DNA from: Gari tellinella | Taxonomy: Eukaryota > Mollusca > Bivalvia > Cardiida > Psammobiidae | Reading direction: 5' to 3' | Length of the DNA stretch: 64,000 nt | Assembly (NCBI GenBank): GCA_922989275.2 | Contig: OV277866.1 | Location: forward strand, 34,861,246 to 34,925,245 | Part shown: positions 1 through 11,410 of the stretch, one piece after another | Layout: the number at the start of each line of letters is the position of its first letter | How positions within the stretch are numbered: the first letter of the stretch is position 1 | The notes under the pieces: model-generated | The model's input: the letters and a program-made list of their open reading frames with translations, nothing else | What the model was told of the DNA's origin: nothing | Database searches by the model: none | Translations under genes and position numbers: made by a program

Positions 1-47
1 ATCAAAACCAAGAGCCCCACCTAATAGGTTCTGCTCTTTAATTACAG

Positions 48-580
48 CTAGTATCGTGCGTGTCCATTGCATGCATTAATCACTTTCTGGCATCTGCGGG
101 GAAAGCTGAGAATTACCTTGCGGATGTATGCCATGGGTAGTCTGTGTCATCCTTCAATAAACATGTCTTTAAGCTCCTGGACAGTCCTAAAGTGCCAATC
201 TTTACTTGATTTGCAACGTTGCTGCATGTACTATGCATACTCAATGTGTTTGAGATTGAATGCCCCTGCTGACCAGTCAGTCCGCTCTTTGCCATCCTGC
301 TCCATGTACTGGTCCACCATACGTGATCGGTCCGGGTGAGCATTGTCGTCTGTCGGGTTGAAGCCTGGACCCAAAATTCCAGCGTAAGCGGGCTCAATAG
401 CGTCTAGAGCCCAGATTTGTATGACGTGAAGGTCCGTGCAACCATTTTAGGAGATGCCCCCCATACGATCCCTGACCCTTTTCTGGGTTGGCCATGCACT
501 GCCACCATGGAGGAAGTATACCCTGTAGAAGTATCCGGCCGGCTCGCGATTTATCTTGTCGTCCAAAATCGGTCAATCAG
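48..580 (-). pseudogene. Tc1/mariner-type transposase remnant (C-terminal half)
   Basis: Reading the minus strand across several frames gives recognisable pieces of a Tc1-family DDE transposase. In order they are a TDLHVIQ segment, a D-containing NPTDDNAHPDRSRMVDQYME segment, an ERTDWSAGAFNLKHIEYA segment (the SPDLNPIEHAWD-like stretch before the third acidic residue), a RTVQELKDMFIEG segment and a terminal VINACNGHARY just before a TAG at 48-50. Tc1 transposases make TA-targeted cut-and-paste insertions. This copy has at least two in-frame stops (after IEYA and after FIEG) and a frameshift near 395-415, so it is dead. The N-terminal helix-turn-helix part and the terminal repeats were not found. 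Confidence 0.75.
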
Positions 581-624
581 CGGCGCTCGCTGGCCGCTAG
601 AAAACAACGTTTTTCCGAAAGTTA

Positions 625-980
625 GGTGTTAATAGAAATGCTTTTAATGTCATCTTTTCGTTATAAATTTTAATACAGATGTTTTATTAGACAATAATCT
701 TACGCGTAGTACAAAATTTGAGGCGATAGCTTATAAATTGTTAGTTTAGTGAGGTTTTGAAAATGAGAGAAAAACGTATTTTTTCGTTTACCTACGAAGT
801 TTGGTGTTAATAGAAATGCTTTTAATGTCATCTTTTCGTTATAAATTTTAATACAGATGTTTTATTAGACCATGATCTTACGCGTAGTACACAATTTGAG
901 GCGATAGCTTATAAATTGTTAGTATAGTGAGGTTTTGAACATGAGAGAAAAACGTATTTTTTCGTTTACCTACGAAGCTT
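625..980. repeat. Two tandem copies of a 178-bp unit
   Basis: GGTGTTAATAGAAATGC occurs at 625 and again at 803, and the sequence between is repeated almost base for base, including CTTACGCGTAGTAC and GAGAGAAAAACGTATTTTTT. The second copy ends at a polypyrimidine tract. No coding potential is seen. Confidence 0.9.
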
Positions 981-984
981 GTGT

Positions 985-1108
985 GTGTCTATATTTATCT
1001 GCCACTGTCTGTTTGCCTCTTGTCTGTCTCTCTATCTGTCTGTTTTTCTCTTATCTCTGTCTGTCAGTCTCTCGCTTCTTCTTTTCTGTCTCCATCTTTC
1101 TGTATGAA

Positions 1109-1141
<33 letters not shown>
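985..1141. repeat. TCTG/TCTC-rich microsatellite
   Basis: The tract is almost pure pyrimidine, with runs of TCTG, TCTC and GTCT. Short open frames across it are a by-product of this composition. Confidence 0.9.
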
Positions 1142-1798
1142 GATGATCCTCATGCGGAGAAAAGATAAAATGTGTCATAAAGAGCTTAATTTGAAAAAGG
1201 GGTAAACTATATTTCAAGAGACATACTATATGAATCCGACATTTTTGCAGCCTGGTCTGGATTACAACTGTTTGCAATTGCAATAGTCATCATGTTACTG
1301 GTATTCAGTAATGAGAGGGTTAATCCAGTCATCAACCAAAACAGGTGCATTGATATTGGTCTTTTTTTTTTTTTTTTTTTTTCAATTCATTTCTATTATC
1401 TTTATTTTTGTGATTTGTATAATATATAAAAATCATGCGGTTACAGAAGTCAAAAACACATGTTCAAGTTACACGCACGGGTAGCATTGATCTTTTTTAT
1501 TAAAGAGGAAACCCCCTGGTGTCCAGTTCCCTAACAAGCACTTCATAGATAATCGGCATGTTCAAGAAGCATGGACTTCATGCTGGGAGAGTTTTATGAC
1601 GCTTATAAATGGCCTGCTAATTGTGTACGGTTACGTAATGTGTCACATTCCTTTGTGATGTGTAATATGGTAGACATGTAGTTTACAGATGAATAGCCCT
1701 AGTTCATTATTTAACCACAATTTCTTGATGATTTTATTCTTAAATAAACGTCTATTACCTTTGTAGGTCATCATTACTTTTTTCGCTTCAAGAAAACC
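1142..1798. other. No gene seen; contains a poly-T run
   Basis: AT-rich sequence with an unbroken poly-T tract of about 21 bases at 1361-1382. No coding or repeat structure is recognised. Confidence 0.6.
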
Positions 1799-2335
1799 CC
1801 TGGTATTTTTACAACCGAAAGATAAGTGTCACGGCTTTATATCAAGACCTTTTTTTAATATAATTATATATATATATATATATATATCGGACGAAAATTA
1901 TGGATTAAATTCAAGTTTTTGAAACGGGACGTACGTTGTATTTATTTCGCGATCGCCTGCTCTCGTTTATCGACTATTTCATTTGGCAATCGCTCTTTAA
2001 CTCGCCATAAAATTTGTTGATTTCAAAAATAAACACTGGCATTTTCTACAACTGAAAGAAAAATATCTTAGCTGTCCTTTAAGACCATTGTTATGGAAAT
2101 CGGCCTAAAATTGAGGATTTTATGAAAGGTTTTGTAACAGGGCGTGATATATTTTTGCGCGAGCGCTTGCTCCCTTTTATCGGCAAATTCATTTGGTAAC
2201 CGCTCTTTAACTCGCCATAAAAATGATCAATGTAAAAATTAGATTATGTTATTTTCACAAGTGAAAGATAAATATCTTAGCCTTCTTTTAAGATCATTAT
2301 AATGAAAATCGGGTAAAAATTAAGGATTTTATGTA
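1799..2335. repeat. Three diverged tandem copies of a ~210-bp unit with a TA microsatellite
   Basis: CGCTCTTTAACTCGCCATAA recurs at 1991 and 2201 (period 210). The companion segment (CAACYGAAAGA..AAGACC) appears near 1810, 2047 and 2257. A (TA)n tract at 1861-1886 lies in the first unit. The units are clearly diverged, so the array is old. Confidence 0.8.
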
Positions 2336-2429
2336 ACTTAAACTAACAGTAGGTAACCATTCAACACGATAAAAAACGCGATAGCCCGCTATCGGCGTAC
2401 CGGTGCAGTTGAATTATCGATCGATTAAG

Positions 2430-2535
2430 CGTTATCGCGCATACAGGTATTGGACGACAACATTTTCGGGAAAATGCAGATTTGTGTATATGATTCTTCT
2501 CCAGGGTATACTTCCTCCATGCTGCCACACAATAG
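2430..2535 (+). repeat. Diverged copy of a segment also present at ~480-590 (minus)
   Basis: GGGTATACTTCCTCCATG, preceded about 60 bases earlier by TTGGACGACAA, occurs here on the plus strand and in the transposase remnant region on the minus strand with the same spacing. This points to a second fragment of the same dispersed element. Confidence 0.5.
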
Positions 2536-4180
2536 TCCAAGAAACGTTCGTTTCTCTGTCGTTACAATTGTTTACACCCTTTATTGAAATCCAAATTGAA
2601 ATTGGACTCACCAGTTCACAATATTTACTGCAAACGTAGACGCTTAAAGGGCACGGTTGTGGGCATAACACTTGGTGACATCTTCGGTGATGTGAGGTCA
2701 AGACCGTTCGCACGATGGGTCTACTAGCCCATAGGTTTACAGCATGAAGTCTGTTCCCGACGACATGAACAGAGATCCTGTAACTATACGTATGTTTGCG
2801 ATATTAAGCGTAACGGTGGGATCCAGCCGCTGACGTCATGCCATAAGTGACAACGTATGTCCTGTACTTCATGCATGACCTTCAAATAAACCTTGACCTG
2901 GTCTCCTATTTACCTTCCCGGTGTCAAGGTATGCATAAATACCACAACCTGTTGACCTCGTCTATGCTAACGTCAAACTCTGCCGCAACGTGACGTTGGT
3001 CTGACAATCTAGCAGATAGCCAAGCGCACGAATGGTGTCTTTAATGCATATTTATAAAATTTTAAATTAATACGCAATCTACATTTGCTTCAAATATAAA
3101 TATGGACTCGATATATCGAAAACAGTTGTAAAATGAATCATTGAAGAATAGGCAGCAACATTGTGCGAAAATGCAATGGACGTTGAAAACCCGATTGTTG
3201 ACGTGTGTCCGCTTAAATTCATTCAACCATGACCGTGTTTGCACATAGTAACTTGTGTTTCTTTCTGTTTTCATTCTAAAGGACCTTAACATACATTAAC
3301 TCTTTTAATTTGAAAAATGTTATCATTTTCGAAAAAGATATATGGCTTTATACTTTTGCCCATTTAATGTTTTTGTTGAGTATAGTTGATAGCTTGGTTA
3401 GTAAAACCCATTGAAAAACCTATTGAGATTTATAATGTAAGGGCCTCTATTCAACTCTGAGCAGTTGCCTGAATAATTTGCTCATGCTCTATACCGGTAT
3501 ATCTATATTTTGACACCTAGTGAGAACAATGGGGAGATAAATGAATGGACTGGCTTAATGTCTTTAATAGAGAGGTATGTGGTGTTAAACGGCCAAGCAT
3601 ATACAGTTATTTACTCTTGAACTGAGACTCTTAAATACTTGGAACTGTAATCGTATATACAATGTATAACTTTGTTTAGTTTGCCATGCAAGCAGTTCAG
3701 ACCTAACTACGAGTAGCATTATCTTTTTTCTTACTAAATGATAAAATGCAATGTTGGGTTAATTCCTAACCAACGTCCAAATGTTCGGACATAATTAAAC
3801 ATCTAAAGAATTCGAGAAAAACAAGTCCTCTTAACGTATGTGTAATAGTCATTGCAAAACATGTGGAACTAGATGAGATGCCGTGTAATTCTGGATCTGA
3901 ACAGTTTGATATTCGGGTGATGACATCTAAAATAAAAATGCAGATAACCATAATACATGTATCTCCTCTTCGACACGACAAAGTGTGCAGATAACAATTA
4001 CGTATAGTGATGAACTGATAATCTCTTAGCTCTTTCCTCACTCTGAGTAAATGTTATTTTCAAACAGCGATGAGTTTCAGTAAAGAAATCATAGGCCGTC
4101 GATGACCATCGATTGCGAGCTGGCTACCCAATATGAAATCACGTACACACTGCATACAGGGCATAAACTGTTAAACTAGC
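2536..4180. other. No gene seen
   Basis: Only short random open frames on both strands and AT-rich sequence. A stretch near 3560-3590 (TTTAATAGAGAGGTATGTGG) resembles the right end of a family D element, but it is too short to call. Confidence 0.5.
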
Positions 4181-4192
4181 AGCTGAACTCAC

Positions 4193-4490
4193 AACAGTGT
4201 TGATCCTGATCAGATGTCGCGTCATGCTGCATGTGATCAGGATGCAAACTATTTGTCACTTTTGTTAATATCTAAGTCAAAATGCCGTAAATCAAAGAGT
4301 GCAGTATAAAAAACAGGCAACAATTATGTGTACAAAAGTTATTTGCAAACAGTGTGAACATTTATAAAATGCCGCGCCAAGCGGCACCTGATCAGGAAAA
4401 CTCATACTAATGTATCAATATAGTGTCAAAACGCCTTAAAGTTAAGGTTGAGAAATAAAAGCAGACGACAAATCTTTAAAATAGGTGAGC
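4193..4490 (+). mobile_element. Two degenerate family B hairpin MITE copies in tandem
   Basis: Two imperfect hairpins with CCTGATCAG arms lie at about 4193-4260 and 4333-4410. Each is followed by the family B right flank (GTCAAAAYGCC..., then AAGCAGACGACAA in the second). TTAA ends are not preserved. Confidence 0.6.
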
Positions 4491-5091
4491 GGACATGCTA
4501 AGGGACATAACTATCCTGATAGTGACAGTGAGCTATTATGAGGTTGTATACCTTGAGAACATAATTACTTCTCCTGAAACAGCCATAGCTGTATTCAGCG
4601 ACCACTCGATAAAGCAGGTCGCGCACATTTAAAGAGGTGTGACTGTTTGATGCACGATAGTTAATATACATAAAGCAACTGCTCGGCATTTCGTTATATG
4701 TAACCTGCTTTAAGAAGTCGCAATATGTAGTACTGCACTTGGTTCTCATATGAAGGGGTGGGCCAAAAGTGTATCAATCTTTCATATTTTGGAGAAATGT
4801 GTATACTGGTGATTGAAACATTGTGGTCCACAATAAAATATATTTGTGATTTAATTGTTTTGAATAAACGATTAAAAGATGTGCTGTAATATTAGTATAC
4901 CCTCCACGGAACATGTGGTTTAACCTCAAATAGGTGATTCCCGTATCCGACCTTTGTAATTAATAATCAAACTATTTTTATTTTCTCACTAATACACGAA
5001 TAACGACAAGATACAATTCGATGGAGCAGCGAGAAGAGCCTGTGTTATCAACACGTTGCTAATACAAAATATAACAGGTTACATGTACATC

Positions 5092-5338
5092 TTAACCATT
5101 TCACTCTCAATGACGCTTTAATGCGCGTTTGCAAACAGTTTGGGTCCTGATCAGATGCCGCGTAACGCGGCGTCTGATCAGGACCCACACTGTTTGACAC
5201 ACTTATCGATAGTTATTAAGGCATAACATCTTAAATCTAACTTTGAAACATGTTTTACAGTCAACAATATTGAAGCAGACGACTATGAAGCGGTGGAGGG
5301 GTGAAATCTCCCAAAAGAATTGATCATAAAAGGGTTAA
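5092..5338 (+). mobile_element. Family B MITE, full length
   Basis: The element starts TTAACCATTTCACT and ends AAAAGGGTTAA, with TTAA at both borders. It carries the hairpin core TTTGCAAACAGTTTGGGTCC / CTGATCAGATGCCGCG / TAA / CGCGGC..., then AACAATATTGAAGCAGACGA. TTAA targeting and CCCTTT-type ends are typical of piggyBac-like elements. The family has no coding sequence. Confidence 0.85.
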
Positions 5339-7085
5339 TGTATGACAAATATAAAGCATGAAGTTCTAAGCGTTCATTCACAGACTGTTAAAAATCAGCT
5401 AGTTTTGTAGGAATAATTATACATGTAACCATAGTATGTACAATGCAGAATTATTGTTTCCTTAAACTGAATCCCTGATGATAATCCGTCGTCCGATCTG
5501 GTTCCAAGCTGTTGCGACTCAGATGAATGTGAATCTTTAATGTTTTAAAAAAAATGTCATGTTCAACATTGCGTTTACAGTGCGTTTACGGTTCGTTTCA
5601 TTCGAATGGGAAAGAATATCCTATTCGTCTTCTTCACGGTTTAAGTAATGGCTACTGCTTCAGTGATGAGTAATGAAACAAATGTACATGTAGATATAAC
5701 ATACAACAAACAGCATATTTGGAGCTGTCAGAAATACCGAAATAAAATACATTAAATAAATTGACATTCCGGAGATGGTGAATAAAGAATCTAAGACAAT
5801 ACCGAGAATAAGGCTATGATATTGATTATTAGTAACAATTTCGGTCAGTCGTTTTCATTCCATCGTATCGGAAAGGGGTGGAGGCGGCATTGTTTTGTAG
5901 CTGATCAATTTCATAAAACTCTTATCAGTCGAAATAAAAATACTTTAATTCTCAGCATAACTGTCTCTAACCGAAATAATTAAAAAAAAATCTGTCTAAA
6001 GCGAACTTTATTTCGACTGAAATATATTATTACTAGTGCTTGTGTCGCTATATTATGTATTCACTCTCCGATTGCTTAACGGCATTCACCAGCAATCCGT
6101 GAGACACCTAGTGGCGTTTAACGAAGTACGATAAATCAAGCATCGTTACTCAACGAAATCGTGCATATTGGTTACCTCCCGTAGGTACTTTCGGTTTCAA
6201 ACAATCTCCATTAATCGCGTAATAAAAGAGTTAAATGCATGAAAGTGTACTTGATAAATGAAAGTACGTGAATCTTGGTACATGTAATTACTTTATCTAA
6301 TAAGGCTAAGTTAATAACCAAAAACTTCAATCAAATTGAATATGAGCGTGAACCCGAGATCACATAGAAAAAGCCGTCGGCTTATTTAGGCCATTGGTAC
6401 ATGTATGTACAAAGGTAAAAATAAGTAGTTGTGATATTTGTATTGTGATAAGTCTCTTATAATTCTTGAAAGAATGGCATGGTTTAAAATACTGTTTGTA
6501 ATATTTGTTTGTGTATATACTATGCTGTAACCATGATGAAACTATAATAAAGAATATAACATGCATGAAAGTGCCTATAGTTTCAAAAGAACTGAAGCAT
6601 TATAACTTATGCTTGTTTTAGCATTGTCTTATTATTCGCACCTATAGCTTTTATTGTTAGAAGTGTCATCAATTTTTTTCGGGCAGATTTTGATTGAGTG
6701 AGTGTTTTCATTGAATTGGAGTCGAAAACAATTAAGAAAAATGCAAATATCTCAGGCAACAAGCCATACTCTTTGCATCATACTTTCAGTGAGCATCACT
6801 TTTTAACTGTTTTAATGTATGTTTGTGCCAATTATTACTTTACATCATTAAATAACGCATGCCGACTCTTTGCCGAGAATGGCTACATCAGACATTTCAA
6901 ATACCCATAGACAGAAAAAATACCATTATAACCTATGTTTTTCTTTTTGCCATTGTACTTAGATATGTTTGAAAATTGAAAAACCTATGCTGACATTTTC
7001 ATAGAGATCCATCGGATATTTCATTTGGTCGTGTATGTCCTTAATGCCCAGCGTCTTAAAGCCCTATATCAAGTTCTATATAGCA
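5339..7085. other. No gene seen
   Basis: AT-rich sequence with no convincing exon on either strand. Upstream kinase exons were searched for here by looking for the glycine loop and the VAVK lysine, and none was recognised. Confidence 0.5.
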
Positions 7086-7089
7086 AACA

Positions 7090-7284
7090 ACTTAAAAGTG
7101 GACATTTTGATTGAATCAATATTATGACCAGAGACAAACAGCTTGACGCGGCGTCTTATCTGCATTCAAGTTGTTTTCAAATGTAAGCTAGGTCTGAAAT
7201 ACCCCTTCCTATGACAACTCCATCCGCACAGCACACATTGTCTGTGTCTCCTACCGGGTGTCGTTGAGAGGGAGCACTGTTTAT
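7090..7284 (+). mobile_element. Family E MITE, right half
   Basis: GTGGACATTTTGA, then ACAAACAGCTTGA with one degenerate hairpin arm, then GGGTGTCGTTGAGAGGGAGC and ACTGTTTA at the right end. This matches the right two-thirds of the full family E copy at 30188-30547. Confidence 0.65.
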
Positions 7285-7358
7285 TATTATATCATATCAC
7301 AACTTTACATAACATAGCCTATGCCAAACATCGCTAACGGGTTTTCTATCTACTTCAG

Positions 7359-7573
7359 GAATTTTTAGAACAAAGGAAATTTATTCACCGTGATCTTGCC
7401 GCCCGGAACGTGCTGCTTTATGACAAGCGTCATGTCAAAATATCCGACTTTGGTCTTACAAGAGATGTGTACGAGACTAACATGTACCAGCCTACCTCAG
7501 CGAGAAAACTGCCTTATAAATGGATGGCCATCGAATCACTATTCAGTCAACGGTTTACGATTAAAAGCGATGT
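7359..7573 (+). CDS. Receptor tyrosine kinase, exon a: catalytic and activation loops
   Basis: This exon encodes 71 residues of a receptor-type tyrosine kinase. The protein would phosphorylate tyrosines on itself and on substrates from the plasma membrane. HRDLAARN (catalytic loop, with D as base) is residues 10-17, DFG (metal binding) 30-32, RDVYETNMY is the activation loop and KWMAIESL the P+1 loop. The AAR version of the catalytic loop marks a receptor-type tyrosine kinase. An acceptor (TCTATCTACTTCAG) precedes it, and GTAAGTAA follows after two bases of the next codon. The sequence is closest in style to RET/FGFR/Tie-like kinases; the exact class cannot be fixed. Exons for the N-lobe and ectodomain should lie upstream and were not found in this window. 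Confidence 0.93.
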
Positions 7574-7609
7574 GTAAGTAATAACCTCTTTTAATTAACT
7601 GCAATAGTA

Positions 7610-7796
7610 TACATGTACATCCTTCTTGTAAGTTTAAACGCAAACGAAACTCAATCCGATAAAATGGAAACAATGCGTTTTTAGAAAAACAAATAACGAC
7701 CTTTTCTAATCTAAACGGCAAATACTAATAGTTTTCGCGGCGTCTGATCTGGTTCTAAACTGTTTGCAGCGGGCATATACAAATTATTACATATTC
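7610..7796. mobile_element. Family A MITE, degenerate, in kinase intron
   Basis: GTTTAAACGCAAACGAAAC on the left, a half hairpin GGCGTCTGATCTGGTTC with AAACTGTTTGCA, and ATTCTCCACTG on the right match family A order. The left TIR and one hairpin arm are eroded. Confidence 0.6.
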
Positions 7797-8935
7797 TCCA
7801 CTGCACATGTCTTCAGATCATACATCGGTAAACCTGGCATCTGAGCTGACATCAAAGTGTTCTACCAATCAGATTAATTTAAATAGTCAAAATTGTAAAA
7901 GTATTGTCATTCCATTGTAGACAGCTACAACCGTTACAAACGGGTTTAGATTACAAACGTATTAGATTTTTCCTCAAAAAAGATTATGATCCAACTATAT
8001 TGCTGCGCACTTCACGTTTGGTTATCGATCAATCTACAATTGATAACTATGCTTTCCTGTTTGGTTGTGCGACGACAGACAGGGCTTAGCACTACATGAT
8101 GATGTATCTCTAAAGCCGTCCTTAACCGGGAGAGTTATGTCGGATGTTCGTGCTTTGTTTTTTCTCTCCCTCTCTGTCGTACCCTGAACCCTTCAATGTC
8201 TTACAGTTACTCGTGACTACAGACTAGTCGCTTGAGTACAATTTGACCGTTGCCATAGTGGGTTATTTCTAACACGGGCTTGAATGTTTAATTCTTTCCC
8301 GTGTTACTAATAATCTTGTCATAGAATTTTGTTAGATGTTTTACATGTATTTACTTACTGTGCTGGCGGTCTTTTTGATTGTAAGGTTGTGGAACAGGGT
8401 TTATATTTTATGTACACTGTTCGTCTTTATAGGTGAATATAGGAGATAAGTGTGAGGTTGGGCGCCCCTAAACCCAGGTTTAACCCCCCAGTGGTTGTTA
8501 ATGGTTAATTTATAATTAATTATTGATTGCTGCTGACCGTACCAAGGCGGGCTCCTATGTTCACTTTGCTTTATGTTTGTCTTGCGTATTGTTTTCTGTT
8601 TGGTGTGTGGGATTGCGTGCGTGTGTGTGCGTGTGTGTGTGTGTGTTTGTTATGGTATGGCTGTGTGTGTGTTCTGCTTTAGAGGTGGGTGTATTGTTTG
8701 TGTTGCGTTTCCTGCTTGAGTCTTCTTTCGTATTTATTTGAGCTAGACTTCAAGGAATGTAATTAAACGTCAACACTGTCGAAACCCTGTTATTTTCTGT
8801 ATGTTTTAAAAGTGTATTTCGTTTTGTTTAAACAAAATAACAACATCTTTAATAATGTTTGAAACATTACATCAAAGGCACCAAGCTCGACTTATGAACA
8901 TATGGAAACAACATGGATCTAGATCAATTCCAGGT
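7797..8935. other. Intron sequence with a TG microsatellite
   Basis: Kinase intron. A (TG)n-rich tract lies at about 8610-8672. An open frame of 61 codons at 7904-8089 (plus, ends FLFGCATTDRA) resembles no family I know. It could be the tail of a transposon frame and is not called as a gene. Confidence 0.5.
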
Positions 8936-9023
8936 TTTTCGGCGTCTGGTCTGGTTTCAGACTGTTTGCAATGGAAGCAATTGTTATAAAAACGCGTTTT
9001 ATTTAGGAAAGAATAGCGTCCCA
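8936..9023. mobile_element. Family A MITE fragment
   Basis: GGCGTCTGGTCTGGTTTCAG and ACTGTTTGCAATGGA, followed by AAACGCGTTTTATTTAGGAA and AGAATAGCGT, correspond to the right half of family A. Confidence 0.6.
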
Positions 9024-9359
9024 ATTGCATTTAATATACAAAACCTTTTAATAGATGAAAGCTCTTAAATAAGTATGTCGCTAATTACAAAATTATTCTA
9101 TAATTTGTGCTATTAAATGTTCGAAAAAGCCATTTGTTTCAGGTGTAATACTATCATAGAGAAATTTTCAAATTTGGAAGAAAAAAACAAAACAAATTAA
9201 ACGGAGTTGAACTAAGTGCATTAGTGCAAACATGACAAAATGTTACGTTCATTGCTATCAGTTCACAACAAGATCAGACTTCAAAGTGTTTTCCTCACTG
9301 ATATTTACCCTTTTCATGATCAAATTATTAGGGAGATTTTTACACCTTGACCGCTTTAT

Positions 9360-9512
9360 TGTCATCTGCATCATTATTGTTGTCTGCAAGACACGTTTCG
9401 AAGTTAGATTTAAAGTTGTTTGACATAATGGTTATCGGTGGGCGCTTCAAATCAGGACCCAAAATGTTTGCAAACGCGCTTTAAAGTGCCATTGAAAGTG
9501 AAAGGGTTCAAA
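9360..9512 (-). mobile_element. Family B MITE, degenerate, reverse orientation
   Basis: TTGTTGTCTGCAAGAC, GTTTGACATAATGG, TTTGCAAACGCGC and GAAAGTGAAAGGGTT occur in the order of a reversed family B copy. One hairpin arm is lost. Confidence 0.5.
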
Positions 9513-9599
9513 GTATTTAAAAAAGAAAAAAAAGCCTGTCAGTTTCTACATTGTATACTCAACGTTTGCAATAATGAGACAACTTTATATTGTTTTCAG

Positions 9600-9737
9600 G
9601 TGGTCATTCGGAATTGTCCTGTGGGAGATAGTGACACTAGGGGGTTCGCCGTATCCTAGTATTCCTCTCAAGGACCTCTATAGTTTGATGAACGAGGGGT
9701 ATAGAATGGAGAAACCGGAAAACTGTAGTAAACAAGT
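9600..9737 (+). CDS. Receptor tyrosine kinase, exon b: kinase C-lobe
   Basis: The exon runs from TTGTTTTCAG to GTAAGTATAA and keeps phase with exon a (two bases plus one form a valine). It encodes [20 protein letters not shown], where the aspartate and DVWSFG belong to helix F, and continues to [12 protein letters not shown]. These are standard tyrosine kinase subdomains IX-X. Both splice sites are canonical and no stop interrupts the frame. Confidence 0.93.
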
Positions 9738-10039
9738 GTAAGTATAATACTGACAAGAGATTCGGTCAAAATTTAATTTTGGTGAAAATTGTCGCAGTTT
9801 GTCATTCTTGCCAAATGACCGTGCGAACCGCACAATGCTTGAGTCCTCGCGCAATATGCATATCATTTTTCACAAGTGAATTCAAATTGAACAATGTAAC
9901 CGCTCAAATTTTAATTATTAGTCGGCAGGTTGTCTCTTTTCGAAAGGGTATTATCTACAATTTCTGCATTACGTTTGCAGTTTAGTTTAGTTTAGTTTCA
10001 GCATTTATCCCATACTTGTAGCTTGTTTCCAGCAATGGA

Positions 10040-10180
10040 GACATATATTTGCTGTAAGCAGACTAGGTGTTAAACGGAATGTGCCGTAAGGCGCATTCTG
10101 TCATACTTTCAGTCTTCTTTAAGCTCCATCTGCTAGGATATATAGTTTTCTTTCATACATGTAGTACGTATAACTGTATA
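10040..10180. mobile_element. Family C MITE core, degenerate
   Basis: A short hairpin AATGTGCC-GTAA-GGCGCATTCTG, followed by TTTCAGTCTTCTTTAAGC and the family C right flank CTGCTAGGATATATAG. The TTAA ends are gone. Confidence 0.5.
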
Positions 10181-10239
10181 GCTGTTTTAAGTGGAACAAT
10201 TATCTTCAATGAAGGTATAACTTGATAAGCGTATCAAAG

Positions 10240-10431
10240 GAGAAATGTGTGTTTTTGCAAACAGTTTTGGTCCTGATCAGACGCCGCGTCAGGCGGCGTC
10301 TGATCAGGATTCAAATTGTTTGACACTCATTTCAATATTTCTTCAGTCAAAATAGCACTTATTAACATTTAGTAAATAAAAGCAGACGACAATTGTTAAA
10401 ATTGATGACGTCACGGCATTGGATGGGTTAA
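10240..10431 (+). mobile_element. Family B MITE immediately upstream of a kinase exon
   Basis: The hairpin core TTTGCAAACAGTTTTGGTCC / TGATCAGACGCCGCG ... CGGCGTCTGATCAGG is nearly perfect. The right flank AAGCAGACGACAATTG and terminal GGGTTAA are present. The right end is 34 bases before exon c, so the exon's branch point and acceptor must lie in what remains or within the element. Confidence 0.8.
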
Positions 10432-10465
10432 ACATGAAAAATGTGATTTTCCTGTTTAATTGCAG

Positions 10466-10623
10466 ATATGAAATAATGCTCACGTGTTGGCATCCTAATC
10501 CTAACGGTAGGCCTTCGTTTGGGAGTTTAGAATGCAAATCGAAAAACTGTTGGAGCAAACTAATTCCTACATTGACCTGTCAGTGGAGGTCAGCGGGGAC
10601 TATTTCAAAGAATCAGCAGCAAA
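10466..10623 (+). CDS. Receptor tyrosine kinase, exon c: end of kinase domain, with a 1-base frameshift
   Basis: The acceptor TTTAATTGCAG and donor GTAAGTATTA fit the neighbouring exons. The first part reads YEIMLTCWHPNPNGRPSF (subdomain XI, with the conserved arginine in CW...RP). After a GGG at 10521-10523 the kinase-like reading continues in another frame as MQIEKLLEQTNSYIDLS. A missing G in that run explains the shift. Exon d joins correctly only to the second frame. A homopolymer error in the assembly is the simplest explanation; a disabling mutation is possible. Confidence 0.85.
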
Positions 10624-10708
10624 GTAAGTATTACTACTTCGTTTACTGATAGAACAGCTGTTACTACTACTGCTACTATACATGATGTTACTAGTGCTAT
10701 TATTGTTA

Positions 10709-11075
10709 CTACAACGCTCCCTCTCTACAACGACACTAAATGGGAGACAGCACTTTTGTTCGTTGTTCGACGGGAGTCGTTATCCGGCGGGTAATTTGCT
10801 TACATTTGAAATCAGCTTGAATCCAGACCAGACGCCACCTTACGCGGCGTTCGATCTGGATCCAAACTCTTTGTCACTTCTCATTAAGTTTTTTTTTCTG
10901 TCAAACTGTCCATGATGTAACTTTGAGAGAAAACTACAGACGACAATTTTAAGCAGACGGTATTGCAATTATGAAAAGGTTGGATATTAACGTCTTGTTT
11001 GGGGAACTGCAGCAATGGTCGTTGTAAGGAGGGGGTCTTTGTTTTGAGGGCCGTTGTGTGGAGTGGGACACTGTA
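10709..11075 (+). mobile_element. Family E MITE, full length
   Basis: Left end ACGCTCCCTCTCTACAACGA, hairpin AATCAGCTTGAATCCAGA / CCAGACGCC ... GGCGTTCGATCTGGATCC, right end GGGCCGTTGTGTGGAGTGGG and ACACTGTA. The ends resemble pogo-like TA-targeting elements. It lies in the kinase intron between exons c and d. Confidence 0.75.
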
Positions 11076-11099
11076 GTTGTTGTAGCCTTAACGCGCGCT

Positions 11100-11350
11100 G
11101 TACCACTTCCACTACTACAACAGTCATTTCTTCTTGCTCTACTATATCTACTACTATATTCTACAGACACTGCTACATGTATTTCAACTACCGCTACTTC
11201 TACAACAACTACTACTGTATGTACTTTTTGTCTACTACTACTTCATATACTACTACTGTTTATGTGAATACTGCTGATTTTGAAACTGATACAAATAATG
11301 GTAATGATATTCATAATAATGATAATGATAACGGTACTGATAATACATGT
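11100..11350. repeat. CTA/ACT trinucleotide and GATAAT-rich microsatellite
   Basis: Imperfect CTACTA/ACTACT repeats at 11100-11265 are followed by AATGATAATGATA-type repeats. Long open frames across this tract (up to 155 codons) are low-complexity artefacts rich in T, Y and N. Confidence 0.8.
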
Positions 11351-11410
11351 AATCATAAAGGTTATAATAATGTTTCTGATATAGCATTAATTATTGCTAT
11401 CAATAACGAT

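Noticed and set aside
935..1205. Cysteine/serine-rich frames resembling secreted peptides (repeated CLSVCLS)
   Set aside because: They are translations of the TCTG microsatellite.
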